Shown here: positions 44,075 to 53,723 of the stretch, piece after piece | Layout: every line of letters starts with the position of its first letter | How positions within the stretch are numbered: the stretch's first letter is position 1 | Origin: Cupriavidus sp. U2 | GTDB taxonomy: Bacteria; Pseudomonadota; Gammaproteobacteria; Burkholderiales; Burkholderiaceae | DNA length: 64,000 nucleotides | Direction of reading: 5' to 3' | Assembly (NCBI RefSeq): GCF_009663685.2 | Contig: NZ_RCOG02000006.1 | Span: forward strand, 62,001-126,000 | Notes under the pieces: generated by a model | Told to the model about the DNA's origin: nothing | Seen by the model: only the letters and a program-made list of their open reading frames with translations | The model's database searches: none | Program-made: the position numbers and the translations under genes

Positions 44075-46192
44075 ATGGCAAAACTACCCGCAAACCTGCC
44101 CGTATTCACGCGTGGGCTGGGGCCGGCGACACCGGGCCTCCAGCAGATGGCGGCCGCCGCGTCGCGCCAGTCCGACCTGGCGCTGACGCTCCTGCTGTTC
44201 GCGGTGATTGCACTGTTCGTGCTGCCGCTGCCCACGTTCCTGCTGGACATGCTGCTGACGATCAATCTGGGCATGAGCCTGACGCTGCTGATCGTGGCCA
44301 CGTACATTCCGTCTGCGCTGTCGCTGTCCACGTTCCCGTCGCTGCTGCTGTTCACGACGCTGTTTCGCCTGTCGCTCAATATCGCGTCGACCAAGCTGAT
44401 CCTGCTGCACGCCAACGCGGGACACATCATCGACACCTTCGGCAAGCTGATTGTCGGCAACAAGGTGGTGGTGGGCGGCGTGGTGTTCCTGATCATCGCC
44501 ATCGTGCAGTTCATCGTGATTGCGAAGGGTTCCGAGCGCGTGGCGGAGGTGGGCGCCCGGTTTGCCCTGGATGCCATGCCGGGCAAGCAGATGAGCATCG
44601 ACGCCGACGTGCGGGCCGGCACCATTACCGCCGGCCAGGCGCAGGAGCGGCGGCGTGCGCTGGAACAGGAATGCCAGCTGCACGGCGCGATGGACGGCGC
44701 GATGAAGTTCGTCAAGGGCGATGCGATCGCCGGGGTGGTCATCGCGCTGGTCAACATTCTGGCCGGCATCTGCATCGGCACGCTGATGAAGGACATGAGC
44801 ATCGGCGATGCCCTGCAGCGTTACGCCATCCTGACCATCGGCGACGGCATGGTGTCGCAGATCCCGTCGCTGCTGGTGTCGATCGCGGCAGGGGTGGTCA
44901 TTACGCGGGTGTCTTCCGCCGAAGACCGTACAGGCTCGCTGAACCTCGGCAACGTGATCGGCAGCCAGCTGCTGGGCCAGCCGAAGGCACTGGTGGTGTC
45001 GGGCGCGGCGATTGCCGTATTCCTGGTGGTGCCGGGGTTCCCCAAATGGACCTTCGCCATCATGGCGCTGGTCGTGGCCGGTGGCGGCTACCTGCTGATG
45101 CGACGCGCACAACGCAGCGCCGGCACGGTGACATGGATCGAAGTGGAGAGCGGAGCCGCGGACCGCATGGATGGTGCGGTGGCGCCGCCGCTCGCGCTCG
45201 ACCTGGACGAATCGTTGCGCGACCGCGTGGACCTGCGTCTCTTCGAACAGCGCATGACGATTGCAAAGGGCGAGGTCGAGGCCGATCTCGGGATGGTCTT
45301 TTCGCGTCTGCGCATCGTCTGGACGGGCCTTGGACAGGCAGATGCCTATGCGATCCGCGTGCAGGACGTGGTGGCTTCGGCTGGCGCCTTGCGTCCCGGC
45401 AGGCGCCTGCTGGAGCCCGGTGCGCGCGCCCGCATCGACCAGGGCGAGGCCGAGGTCGGGGCCCCGTTCGGCCCCTTTGCCGAAGTGGTTTGGGTCGCCG
45501 CGCCCACCGGCGACACACCCCTGCCAGACGGCATCCGCACACTGTCCTGCGAGGAAGTGCTGGCGGTGCATATCGGCGCGGTCATCAAGCAGCACGCGGC
45601 CCAGTTGCTGGGTATCCAGGACGTGCAGGCCATGATCCACGTGGTGCAGGCCGAGGCACCGGACCTCGTGATGGAGCTGGCCCGCGTGGTGCCGCTACAG
45701 CGTGTGACCGACGTGCTGCGCCGCCTGCTGCAGGAAGGGGTGCCGATCCGCAACCTGCGCACGATCTTCGAAAGCCTGGTGACCTGGGCGCCCAAGGAAA
45801 CCGACGCCATTGCGCTGACGGAACTGGTTCGCGTCGATCTGGGGCGGCTGATCACGAGCCGCCATGTCGGTGCCGCGCGATCGATCGACGCCGTGCTGTT
45901 CGAACCGGCACTGGAAGGGCGGGTGCAGGGCGCAATTGAACGTGCGGCGCGCGGCAACCTGCTGCTGCTGAGCCACGACGTGACGCGCGACATCCGCGAG
46001 CAGTTGCGCGTGCTGCTGGAAAAGGCCGGGCAGACGCGGCTGGTGGTGGTGGTCAGCACCGATGTGCGCCGCTACGTGAAGCGGCTGATCGAACCGGTGG
46101 CCCCGCGTCTGGCCGTGCTGTCCTATCAGGAAATCGACGAGGACGTCACGCTGGTGCCGGTGGGCTGGATCCAGAACCCGGCGGCGGAATAG
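44075..46192 (+). CDS. sctV: T3SS export gate protein SctV
   Basis: 705 residues. Eight N-terminal membrane helices include the FHIPEP-type core FPSLLLFTTLFRLSLNIASTKLILL and the loop RFALDAMPGKQMSIDADVRAG. The cytoplasmic C-domain (from about residue 350) forms the nonameric export ring and contains RLRIVWTGLGQADAYAIRVQDV and VLRRLLQEGVPIRNLRTIFESL. First gene of the 12-kb plus-strand operon. sctS follows after 4 nt. Confidence 0.97.
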   Translation: MAKLPANLPVFTRGLGPATPGLQQMAAAASRQSDLALTLLLFAVIALFVLPLPTFLLDMLLTINLGMSLTLLIVATYIPSALSLSTFPSLLLFTTLFRLSLNIASTKLILLHANAGHIIDTFGKLIVGNKVVVGGVVFLIIAIVQFIVIAKGSERVAEVGARFALDAMPGKQMSIDADVRAGTITAGQAQERRRALEQECQLHGAMDGAMKFVKGDAIAGVVIALVNILAGICIGTLMKDMSIGDALQRYAILTIGDGMVSQIPSLLVSIAAGVVITRVSSAEDRTGSLNLGNVIGSQLLGQPKALVVSGAAIAVFLVVPGFPKWTFAIMALVVAGGGYLLMRRAQRSAGTVTWIEVESGAADRMDGAVAPPLALDLDESLRDRVDLRLFEQRMTIAKGEVEADLGMVFSRLRIVWTGLGQADAYAIRVQDVVASAGALRPGRRLLEPGARARIDQGEAEVGAPFGPFAEVVWVAAPTGDTPLPDGIRTLSCEEVLAVHIGAVIKQHAAQLLGIQDVQAMIHVVQAEAPDLVMELARVVPLQRVTDVLRRLLQEGVPIRNLRTIFESLVTWAPKETDAIALTELVRVDLGRLITSRHVGAARSIDAVLFEPALEGRVQGAIERAARGNLLLLSHDVTRDIREQLRVLLEKAGQTRLVVVVSTDVRRYVKRLIEPVAPRLAVLSYQEIDEDVTLVPVGWIQNPAAE

Positions 46193-46196
46193 CGCG

Positions 46197-46463
46197 ATGA
46201 CTGCCGACACCATCCTCGATATCACGCGGCAGGCCCTGCTGGTGGTGCTGTGGGTCACGTTGCCGATCGTGCTGATCGGCACGGTGGTGGCACTGGTGGT
46301 GGCGGTGCTCCAGGCGGTGACGCAGATCCAGGATCAGAGCATCGGCACCTCCACGCGGCTGATCGCCGTGCTGGTGTCGCTGGTGCTGCTGGGTGGCTGG
46401 CTGGGCGGCGAGGTGATGCGCTTTGCGCAGCGCGCGCTGCAGACGATGCTGACGCTGCTGTGA
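46197..46463 (+). CDS. sctS: T3SS export apparatus protein SctS
   Basis: 88 residues, two membrane helices: ALLVVLWVTLPIVLIGTVVALVVAVLQAVTQIQDQSI and the second LVSLVLLGGWLGGEVMRFAQRALQ. TQIQDQS is the family hallmark. SctS completes the export gate with SctR and SctT. Location beside sctV rather than sctR/sctT is a rearrangement of the usual order. Confidence 0.95.
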   Translation: MTADTILDITRQALLVVLWVTLPIVLIGTVVALVVAVLQAVTQIQDQSIGTSTRLIAVLVSLVLLGGWLGGEVMRFAQRALQTMLTLL

Positions 46464-46499
46464 GGGTGTCCCGAACAACGACAAGATGAACGAGCCGAC

Positions 46500-48227
46500 A
46501 TGACGCCGTACTTTCAGGACTACCAACCGACGCGAATGCGCTGGCTGCGGACGTGGCCGGTGGCTTGCCTCCTGTGCCTGCTGTGCCTGCTGGCGATGAC
46601 CGCCGCGCAGGCGGCGGACCTGCGCTGGTCCAGCAAGCCGTTCAATGCGTCGGTCAGCGACAAGCGGCTGCCCGACTTCCTGCGCGAGCTGGCGGCGTCG
46701 CAGGGCACCACGGCCGTCATCGATCCGAAGGTGGATGGCACCATCAACGGCAAGTTCACCGAATCCGCCCAGCATGTGCTGCGCAGCGTGTGCGCCATGT
46801 TTGGCCTGACCTATTACTTCGATGGCTCGCTGCTCTATATCGACGTGGCCAGCGAGGCGCGCAGCGAGGTCCTGCCGATCGCGCGCGGCGCCGGCATGCG
46901 CCTGCGCGATTCGCTGGAGCGCATGCAGGTGCCGGATTCCCGCTATCCGATCACCATCAACGATGCCGAGGGCACGCTGATGGTGTCGGGGCCCAAGCGT
47001 TACGTCGAGACGGTACGCGCCGCCGTGCGAGCGGTAGACGATCGCTCCATTGCCGACGAGCGTGCCGAAGTCCAGCTGTTCCCGCTCAAGTATTCGTGGG
47101 CCAATGACTTCCGCATCAACCGCTCCGGCAAGGAGATCACCGTGCCGGGCGTGGTCAGTGTGCTGCGCAGCCTGTATGGCCGCAATCGCTTGCCGCCGCT
47201 GGGGGCGCCCAATGCCGGTTCCAGCCGGGGCGCCACGCGCATGGCCAAGCTGCGCACGGGCGATGGCGGCGGCATGGGCATGCCCAGTGCCGACCCGGGG
47301 CAGGTGCTCGACAGCATGGGCGGCAACGGGGTGATCAACACCGACGCGCAGGCCAACCCATGGGGTAGCAACCAGTTGCCGCAATTCCAGGCCGACACGC
47401 GGCTCAACGCCGTGCTGGTGCGGGATACGCCGGATCGCATGGCGCAGTACCGACGCCTGATCGAATCGCTCGACATCAAGCCGCGCCTGGTGGAAATCGA
47501 GGTGACGATCATGGACATCAGCCAGGAGGACCTGGACAGCCTTGGCGTGGACTGGCGCCTGCATACGCGCCATGTCGACCTGCAGATCGGGGGCGGCAAC
47601 AACAATCCGCCGCTGACGTTCGGCAATCTCACGTCCGAAGCCGGAACCACGGCCGCGGCCGCGTCCAGCGGCCTGCAGTTCACGGGTGCCATCGGCAATG
47701 ACATTACCCGCTTCCTGCTGACGCGCGTGAAGGCACTGGCCGATCGCGGACAGGCCAACTTCGTGGCGCGCCCCAAGGTGCTGACACTGGACAACACCGA
47801 GGCGGCGCTGGAGAACCTGCAGGAGTTCTACGTGCGCGTGGACGGCTTCCAGGACGCGGGCCTGTTCAACGTGACGGCCGGCACTGCCGTGCGGGTCACG
47901 CCGCTGGTGGTGGACGAAAAGCAAAGCCGCGCCGTGATGCTCAGCATCGATATTGCCGACGGCAATCTGTCCGGCGAGACGGTGGACCGCATTCCCGTGG
48001 TGCGCAGGCGTTCCATCACCACGCAAGCCATGGTGGAGGAGGGCAAGAGCCTGCTGATCGCCGGCTATACGACCGAGGAGCGCATCAATGCCACGTCGGG
48101 CGTGCCGCTGCTGCAAGACGTGCCGATCATCGGCAACCTGTTCAAGTACCAGGAAAAGCGCCAGAACAACATGGAACGCTTTTACCTGCTGACGCCACGG
48201 CTGGTGGTACCGGGGATGAGCGGATGA
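46500..48227 (+). CDS. sctC: T3SS outer-membrane secretin SctC
   Basis: 575 residues. Signal peptide (WPVACLLCLLCLLAMTAAQAA) then N0/N1 domains (WSSKPFNASVSDKRLPDFLRELAAS and DGTINGKFTESAQHVL), N3 with LFPLKYSWANDF, and the secretin domain with RLVEIEVTIMDISQEDLDSLGVDW, GQANFVARPKVLTLDN and VPLLQDVPIIGNLFKYQ. Gly/Met-rich inserts near 235-285 lie in the N3 loop. ATG 46536 is an alternative start. It forms the outer ring of the injectisome. Confidence 0.95.
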   Translation: MTPYFQDYQPTRMRWLRTWPVACLLCLLCLLAMTAAQAADLRWSSKPFNASVSDKRLPDFLRELAASQGTTAVIDPKVDGTINGKFTESAQHVLRSVCAMFGLTYYFDGSLLYIDVASEARSEVLPIARGAGMRLRDSLERMQVPDSRYPITINDAEGTLMVSGPKRYVETVRAAVRAVDDRSIADERAEVQLFPLKYSWANDFRINRSGKEITVPGVVSVLRSLYGRNRLPPLGAPNAGSSRGATRMAKLRTGDGGGMGMPSADPGQVLDSMGGNGVINTDAQANPWGSNQLPQFQADTRLNAVLVRDTPDRMAQYRRLIESLDIKPRLVEIEVTIMDISQEDLDSLGVDWRLHTRHVDLQIGGGNNNPPLTFGNLTSEAGTTAAAASSGLQFTGAIGNDITRFLLTRVKALADRGQANFVARPKVLTLDNTEAALENLQEFYVRVDGFQDAGLFNVTAGTAVRVTPLVVDEKQSRAVMLSIDIADGNLSGETVDRIPVVRRRSITTQAMVEEGKSLLIAGYTTEERINATSGVPLLQDVPIIGNLFKYQEKRQNNMERFYLLTPRLVVPGMSG

Positions 48228-49360
48228 GCGACCTCGCGCATGAACGGACATCGAGCTGGTCGCTGCGCTTTCTGGGCGGCGATGTCTACGGCCGGCAAGT
48301 CACGCTGCGGCGCGGCGAAAACGTGATCGGCGCGTCGGGCGACGTCGATATCAGCGTGCCTGGCAGCGATGTGCTGCCGCGTCATCTTGTGCTGAACGTT
48401 GGCGAGGTGGCGGTCTCGGCCGAGCGCGTGGGCGATGGCGCCGTGGCCCTGAACGGCCGGCCCACCACGCAGCGGGTGTTTGCGCTGGCGGGCGGTGACA
48501 TCCTGAGCATTGGCTCCCTGGACGTCGAACTGTTGCGCGCGCAGCCTGCCGCCACCGAGGCAACCGACACGTTATTCGCATGGGCGGAGTCGGGGCGCCG
48601 TGCCGAGCGCCACGCCGATGGCGAGGGAGAAGCCGCGCGGCGCCATGGCCGGGCGATGGTGGCGGCTGTCGGGCTGGCCGCCACGGTGCTGCTGGTGGGC
48701 GCAGGCTGGGCGGCAGCCACGCTGACACAGCGCGGCACGCCGCTGCGCAACGCCGAGATCGAGCCGGCGGCTGTACGCAAGACCGTGGCGAACTATCCCG
48801 AACTGGAGGTGGTGACCCAGCCCAATGGCACGGTGGCCGTGCGCGGCTTCGTCAATTCGCGGGTGGACCGCCAGCGCGTGGCGCAGGCGCTGGCACCCTA
48901 TGGCCGCGGCGTGCAGCAGCAGCTGCGCTCGGCCGACGACCTGATCGAGCACATCCAGCGTTACCTGGACGAACCGGGCGTCGGTATCGCCTACCAGGGC
49001 CAGGGCCGCGTACTGCTGTCGGGCACCGCCGATCCGCAGGGCGGCCGGGACAAGGTGCGCAGGCTGACAGAGGACCTGCACCCCGGCGTGCTCGTGACGG
49101 ATCGCATTGACTATCGGGAGACGGCTGACAACCGCCGCCGGCCCCTGCGCAACGGCAACCTCGACAACTGGCAGGGTGTGTTTCCGGCGCGTGTGGTCAG
49201 CATTACCGAGGACGCCGAAGGCAACCGTTCGGTTCAGCTGGCCAACGGCAGCCGGTACTTCGAGGGCGCCGTGCTCAAGAACGGCGCCGAAATCGAAAGG
49301 ATCGAAGCGGACGGCGTGGTGCTGAAGGACACCCCCGTGCCGGCCCAGGCGCGCCGCTAG
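48224..49360 (+). CDS. sctD: T3SS inner-membrane ring protein SctD
   Basis: 378 residues, start overlapping the sctC stop as ATGA. Residues 10-115 are a FHA-like cytoplasmic domain (LRFLGGDVYGRQVTLRRGENVIGASGDVDISV). One membrane helix at about 147-170 follows, then periplasmic ring-building (BON-like) domains, for example EVVTQPNGTVAVRGFVNSRVDRQRVAQAL and YRLP-like GRVLLSGTADPQGG. This is the SctD architecture. No phosphopeptide-binding residues are expected in T3SS FHA domains. Confidence 0.92.
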   Translation: MSDLAHERTSSWSLRFLGGDVYGRQVTLRRGENVIGASGDVDISVPGSDVLPRHLVLNVGEVAVSAERVGDGAVALNGRPTTQRVFALAGGDILSIGSLDVELLRAQPAATEATDTLFAWAESGRRAERHADGEGEAARRHGRAMVAAVGLAATVLLVGAGWAAATLTQRGTPLRNAEIEPAAVRKTVANYPELEVVTQPNGTVAVRGFVNSRVDRQRVAQALAPYGRGVQQQLRSADDLIEHIQRYLDEPGVGIAYQGQGRVLLSGTADPQGGRDKVRRLTEDLHPGVLVTDRIDYRETADNRRRPLRNGNLDNWQGVFPARVVSITEDAEGNRSVQLANGSRYFEGAVLKNGAEIERIEADGVVLKDTPVPAQARR

Positions 49361-49381
49361 CGCGGCCGGGCACCAGGAATT

Positions 49382-49397
49382 TGCATCGATCGATGCA
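49382..49397. promoter_or_regulatory. 16-bp perfect palindrome upstream of the needle-candidate gene
   Basis: TGCATCGATCGATGCA lies 29 nt before the ATG at 49426, between sctD and the small gene. As RNA it forms a hairpin in the leader, which could set the needle subunit's expression by processing or attenuation; as DNA it could be an operator. Confidence 0.5.
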
Positions 49398-49425
49398 GAT
49401 ATCGCCAATCTACCAAGGAGCTGAC

Positions 49426-49629
49426 ATGGCAAATGAAGTCGACCTCAACGCCAAGATGAACGAGATCCAGCAGAAGGCGCAGGAGTTCTCGGTGAACATC
49501 CTCAATCTGCAGGACACGCTGACGCGCCAGAACGCGGTGGTCAGCAGCGAGATGGCCCACAACACGCAGAAGGCGAACCTGATCCAGGGCGCCATGCAGG
49601 ACGTGAAGCAGACATCCCGTACCAACTGA
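49426..49629 (+). CDS. Small helical protein, candidate T3SS needle subunit (SctF position)
   Basis: 67 residues from MANEVDLNAK, with AAGGAG upstream. Fully alpha-helical and hydrophilic, no cysteine, ends in QTSRTN. It sits between sctD and sctI where needle genes often lie, and its size fits SctF (about 80), but the usual SctF signatures (a Pro turn between helices and C-terminal IxxI..F) are missing. A chaperone-like or SctE/G-type small protein is the alternative. Identification rests on position only. Confidence 0.6.
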   Translation: MANEVDLNAKMNEIQQKAQEFSVNILNLQDTLTRQNAVVSSEMAHNTQKANLIQGAMQDVKQTSRTN

Positions 49630-49682
49630 GCACGGGCGGGCGGGGCGCCGCCCCGCCTTCCGTGGCCGAACCAGGGAGCACC

Positions 49683-50189
49683 ATGATGGATCCCAACACG
49701 ATTGCCGCCGTGGCGCCGGTGGCCGGCGCTGGCGCCGCTGGCACCGGCTCGCAAGCCGCCGTCCAGGCGCCCGACAGTGCCGCGCTGGCCGCGCACCAGG
49801 CGCCACCCGCGCGGCATGCCGCAACGGCCGATGCCGCCGATGCCCAGTCCTTCGCCAGCATGGTCCGCGGCGCACAGGCCGCCGATGGCTCGCGCCAGGC
49901 CAGTGCCGTGCAGGCCGCCAGCGATCCGTCGTCGACGACGCTGGGCAACGCCATTCGCCAGGGCTACGTATTGGCTGGCGAGGAATCGGCGCGCCAGGCC
50001 GCGCGGCTGGAATCGCTGCGCCAGGACATGTTTGCCGCCATCCACACCGGCAACACCAGTGACGTCGTGTACCAGGCCATGCTGCTGCAGACGCAGTCGC
50101 TGGAGCTGTTCTCGTCGATCAACGTCACGTCAAGCATTGGCAGCGCCGGCACCAACCTGTTCAACAGCCTGCTCAAGAACCAGCAATGA
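49683..50189 (+). CDS. sctI: T3SS inner rod protein SctI
   Basis: 168 residues. A long Ala/Pro-rich N-terminus is followed by a C-terminal helix QAMLLQTQSLELFSSINVTSSIGSAGTNLFNSLLKNQQ, matching the YscI/HrpB rod C-terminus. SctI anchors the needle in the export gate. GGGAG precedes ATG 49683. Its stop overlaps sctJ as ATGA. The N-terminal half is longer and more low-complexity than in most homologues. Confidence 0.85.
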   Translation: MMDPNTIAAVAPVAGAGAAGTGSQAAVQAPDSAALAAHQAPPARHAATADAADAQSFASMVRGAQAADGSRQASAVQAASDPSSTTLGNAIRQGYVLAGEESARQAARLESLRQDMFAAIHTGNTSDVVYQAMLLQTQSLELFSSINVTSSIGSAGTNLFNSLLKNQQ

Positions 50190-50971
50190 TCGCCACCGCC
50201 AACCGTTGCCTGCGTGTCCTGCCTGTCCTGCTGCTGCTGGCGCTGTCGGGCTGCAAGGTGGATCTCTATGCGTCGCTCAACGAGCCCGAGGCCAATCAGA
50301 TACTGGCTGCGCTGACGGCGGACGGCATCGACGCGGAAAAAGTGCGCGCGTCGGACGGCGATTCGGCCGGCAGCGGCAATGGCGGCTGGAGCGTGCGCGT
50401 GGAGGAATCGCAACTGCCTCAGGCGCTGGAAATCCTGCGCAGCGAAGGCCTGCCCGGCGAACGGTTCGCATCGCTGGGCCAGGTGTTCCAGAAGCAGGGG
50501 CTGGTGGCCACGCCGACCGAAGAGCGCATGCGCTACATCTACGCGCTGTCACAGGAGCTGTCGGAGACGCTGCGCAATATAGATGGTGTGGTCGCGGCGC
50601 GCGTGCATGTGGTGGTGCCGGCCACCGATCCGCTCTCAGACAAGATCCGGCCGTCGTCGGCGGCGGTATTCATCAAGCATCGGCCCGACGTGGATCTGCG
50701 CCTGCTGGTGCCGACCGTCAAGGACATGGTGGCGCACAGCATTGAAGGCGTGACGCATGACAGCGTGTCGCTGTCGCTGGTGGAAGCGCGTCCGTACACG
50801 CCGGTGCCCGTGGCGGCCCATCCCGGCGCAGCCGCGTTTCCGGTGGCGCGCTTTGCCGCCATCGCAATGATGGCGGTGCTGGCGCTGGCGCTGATGGGCG
50901 CGGGCGTGCTGGCCTGGCGACGCGGCAACCTGCGCTGGCCGCGTCGGCCTGCCCCGCGGAGTGCGTCATGA
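50186..50971 (+). CDS. sctJ: T3SS inner-ring lipoprotein SctJ
   Basis: 261 residues. Lipobox LALSGC gives a lipidated N-terminus; the periplasmic ring domains include DLYASLNEPEANQILAALTADGIDA, EERMRYIYALSQELSETLRNIDGVVAARVHVVVP and AAVFIKHRPDVDLRLLVPTVKDMVA, and a C-terminal helix spans the inner membrane (FAAIAMMAVLALALMGAGVLAW). This is the YscJ/PrgK family. Confidence 0.96.
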   Translation: MIATANRCLRVLPVLLLLALSGCKVDLYASLNEPEANQILAALTADGIDAEKVRASDGDSAGSGNGGWSVRVEESQLPQALEILRSEGLPGERFASLGQVFQKQGLVATPTEERMRYIYALSQELSETLRNIDGVVAARVHVVVPATDPLSDKIRPSSAAVFIKHRPDVDLRLLVPTVKDMVAHSIEGVTHDSVSLSLVEARPYTPVPVAAHPGAAAFPVARFAAIAMMAVLALALMGAGVLAWRRGNLRWPRRPAPRSAS

Positions 50972-51747
50972 CCGTGCCGGCGGGCGTCCTGCCCGCGGCG
51001 CTGTCGCCGGCTGCGCCGGTATTGCCCGACGCGGCGCTGGCGCACGCCATCGCCGACCTGCTGCAACGCCCGCTCATGCATTTGCATCCCAGCTGGCTGC
51101 CGGCAGACTGGCCGTTGCGCCTGCGCCGCGCCGACTGCTTCGGCGATGCCGCCGCCGGCCTGCTTGCGACGCCGCTGAACCTGGCCGGCGACGCAGCGGC
51201 GCAGGAGCGCCTGCTGGCCCTGCTGACCGGCGCCGACCCCCTGCCACGCGTGGTGCTGATCGAACGCAGCGCGCTGCGCCTGCTGGCGATCTGGATGGGA
51301 CTGGCGGTCCACAAGGCCGGCTTTGCCATCGAACGCCGCATGGTGCCGGCGCAACTCGCCGAGAGCATCGAGCCGCTGGCCAGCCGGCTGGTGGGTGCCA
51401 CGCCACGCGCGATGCGCCGCGCCGCGCGACGCATCGATCCCCAGGCAGTGGCCTTTCTGCTGAAGCGCGTGCCCGATCTGGCCGACGTGCCGATGAATCT
51501 CGCGCCGATGCGCGCGCGGCCCGCGTGCGCCGCGCGACTGATGGCGGAGCGTGGCTATCGGTTGCTGGGCGGCCTGCTGGATGCCTATGGCGCGCCGCTG
51601 CGGCGCGTGTGGATGCAGAAGTCGCCGCGCCGGCTGGCCATGTTGCCGCCGGCCCCGCTTTCGCGCAGCCAGGTGGCGCAGTTGCGCGAGCTGATGCTGC
51701 TTAACCTGATTCCCGAACGGTTTTCCACATGGCACTGGCTTTTCTGA
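50968..51747 (+). CDS. sctK: T3SS sorting-platform protein SctK
   Basis: 259 residues, start overlapping the sctJ stop. SctK links SctQ pods to the inner-membrane ring. The order J-K-L-N is conserved; within the protein LMHLHPSWLP and the C-terminal LMLLNLIPERFSTWHW resemble YscK/HrpD-type members. The family is poorly conserved, so assignment rests on position, length and the HxHPSW-like motif. It overlaps sctL by 19 nt. Confidence 0.82.
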   Translation: MTVPAGVLPAALSPAAPVLPDAALAHAIADLLQRPLMHLHPSWLPADWPLRLRRADCFGDAAAGLLATPLNLAGDAAAQERLLALLTGADPLPRVVLIERSALRLLAIWMGLAVHKAGFAIERRMVPAQLAESIEPLASRLVGATPRAMRRAARRIDPQAVAFLLKRVPDLADVPMNLAPMRARPACAARLMAERGYRLLGGLLDAYGAPLRRVWMQKSPRRLAMLPPAPLSRSQVAQLRELMLLNLIPERFSTWHWLF

Positions 51748-52337
51748 TCACGAGCGAGAACCTGCAGTTGCTGTCGGAACGCAAGGTACTCAAGGAAGCC
51801 GAGTACGCGGCGCTGATGGACGCCTCGGAGGTCATCGAGGCCGCCCGCCGCGAGGCGCTGCACATTGGCACCGAGGCGCAGCGCGAAGCCGAACTGCGCC
51901 GCCAGAACGGCTACCGCGATGGCTGGGCGCGTGCGCAGGCCGACCACGCCGCCGCGCAGGTCAGCGCCGCCGCCGAGGCCGAGCGCCAGCTGGCTGGCAT
52001 GCGGCGCACCATGGCGGACATCGTCATGAAGGCCGTGCAGCAGATTGCCGGCGAGCTCGATCCGGATCTGATTCTCGAAGTGGCGCTGCAGCGTATCGAG
52101 GCCCTGGTGCGCGCCGAGCCGTTCATCACCATCCAGATTCCGCTGGGCCGCGAGCAGGCCGTGCGGTCGCTGCTGGATCAGCTGGCCGAGACGCTGGACT
52201 GGCCGCGCCGCGCCAACGTGGTGGTGGAGCCGGCCCTCGACCCCGATGCGTGCCGCATCCTGACGCCATCGGGTTCGATCGACGTGGGGCTGCAGGCGCA
52301 GCTTGAAGCGTTTGCCCGGCGCCTGCGCGCGGGCTGA
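51729..52337 (+). CDS. sctL: T3SS ATPase regulator / stator SctL
   Basis: 202 residues. A helical FliH/YscL-type protein: N-terminal LLSERKVLKEAEYAALMDASEVIEAARREAL, a long Ala/Glu/Arg coiled-coil, and a C-terminal domain with ITIQIPLGREQAVRSLLDQLAE and CRILTPSGSIDVGLQAQLEAF. SctL binds the SctN ATPase and SctQ. It overlaps sctK. Confidence 0.92.
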   Translation: MALAFLITSENLQLLSERKVLKEAEYAALMDASEVIEAARREALHIGTEAQREAELRRQNGYRDGWARAQADHAAAQVSAAAEAERQLAGMRRTMADIVMKAVQQIAGELDPDLILEVALQRIEALVRAEPFITIQIPLGREQAVRSLLDQLAETLDWPRRANVVVEPALDPDACRILTPSGSIDVGLQAQLEAFARRLRAG

Positions 52338-52349
52338 GGGAGCCCTGCC

Positions 52350-53723
52350 ATGGCCACCGAACTGCAACCCGCCGATATCGAATCTGCGCTGGCCCATGCG
52401 GCGGCCGACCTGGGCCGTGCATTCGAGCACTTCACCCCGGTGTCGATGCGCGGCCGCGTCAGCAAGGCGGTGGGCATGCTGATCCATGCCACCGGTGTGC
52501 AGGCGCATATCGGCGAGATCTGCCAACTGGTCACCCCGGGCGAGGCGCCGCTGCTGGCCGAGGTGGTTGGCTTCATGCAACAGACGGCGGTGTTGACGCC
52601 GCTGGGTCGCACCACCGGCATTTCCACGCTGACCGAAGTGCTGCCCGCCAAGCACGGGCCGCAGTGCCCGGCAGGCGCGGCGCTGCTGGGGCGCGTGCTC
52701 GATGCGCTGGGCGAGCCCATCGACGGCAAGGGCGAACTGGTGGGCGTCACGCGCGTGCCGGTCGACAACGAGCCGCCCGACCCGCTGACGCGCCGGCTGA
52801 TCCGCGAGCCACTGGCCACCGGCGTGCGCGCCATCGATGGCCTGCTCACACTGGGCGAAGGGCAGCGCGTGGGCATCTTCGCGCCGCCCGGCGTGGGCAA
52901 GAGCACGCTGCTGGGCATGCTGGCACGCGGCGCCAGCGCCGATGTGAACGTGGTGGCGCTGGTGGGCGAACGCGGGCGCGAGGTGCGCGAGTTCATCGAA
53001 TACAACCTCGGCCCGGAGGGCATGGCGCGTACCGTGCTGGTGGTGTCGACGTCCGACCGCTCGCCAATGGAACGTGTGCGCTGCGCCTACACGGCCACGG
53101 CGATTGCCGAACACTTTCGCGACCAGGGCCGGCGCGTGCTGCTGCTGGTGGATTCGCTGACGCGCCTGGCGCGCGCGCAACGCGAGATCGGGCTGGCCGG
53201 TGGCGAGCCGCCGACGCGTCGCAGCTATCCGCCCTCGGTGTTCTCGATGCTGCCGCAACTGCTGGAACGCGCGGGCACCAGCGCGCAGGGATCGATCACA
53301 GCGGCCTACACCGTGCTGACCGAAGGCGAGGACGACGGCGACCCCATTGCCGAGGAAGTGCGCTCGATCCTGGACGGCCATATCGTGCTGTCGCGCAAGC
53401 TGGCCAGCGCGGGCCAGTATCCGCCCATCGACGTGCTGAAGTCGGTCAGCCGGGTCATGCCGCAGGTCACAGGCGGCGCGCACCGGCACGATGCCGCGCG
53501 GCTGCGTCAGCTGTTGGCGAAGTTCCACGACATGGAGCTGTTGCTGCAGATCGGCGAATACCGCCCGGGCGCCGACGCCGAAGCCGATGCGGCCGTGGCA
53601 GCGATTGGCGCCATCCGTGCGTACGTGTCGCAGCCAGCCGAACGGCTGGACACCTTCGCGGCCGCGCTGGACAAGCTCGCGGCCGCTGTGCAGCCGCCGA
53701 AAATCATGGGAGCCCAGGCATGA
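52350..53723 (+). CDS. sctN: T3SS ATPase SctN
   Basis: 457 residues. FliI/YscN-type AAA ATPase that strips chaperones and powers export. Walker A is APPGVGKST at about residues 178-186, Walker [19 protein letters not shown], and [16 protein letters not shown] and [22 protein letters not shown] are family landmarks. All catalytic residues look intact. It ends in ATGA overlapping sctO. Confidence 0.97.
   Translation: MATELQPADIESALAHAAADLGRAFEHFTPVSMRGRVSKAVGMLIHATGVQAHIGEICQLVTPGEAPLLAEVVGFMQQTAVLTPLGRTTGISTLTEVLPAKHGPQCPAGAALLGRVLDALGEPIDGKGELVGVTRVPVDNEPPDPLTRRLIREPLATGVRAIDGLLTLGEGQRVGIFAPPGVGKSTLLGMLARGASADVNVVALVGERGREVREFIEYNLGPEGMARTVLVVSTSDRSPMERVRCAYTATAIAEHFRDQGRRVLLLVDSLTRLARAQREIGLAGGEPPTRRSYPPSVFSMLPQLLERAGTSAQGSITAAYTVLTEGEDDGDPIAEEVRSILDGHIVLSRKLASAGQYPPIDVLKSVSRVMPQVTGGAHRHDAARLRQLLAKFHDMELLLQIGEYRPGADAEADAAVAAIGAIRAYVSQPAERLDTFAAALDKLAAAVQPPKIMGAQA

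Noticed and set aside
46146..48251. 701-codon frame antisense to sctC
   Set aside because: Antisense to a clear secretin; His/Arg/Gln-rich low-information product with no ribosome-binding site.
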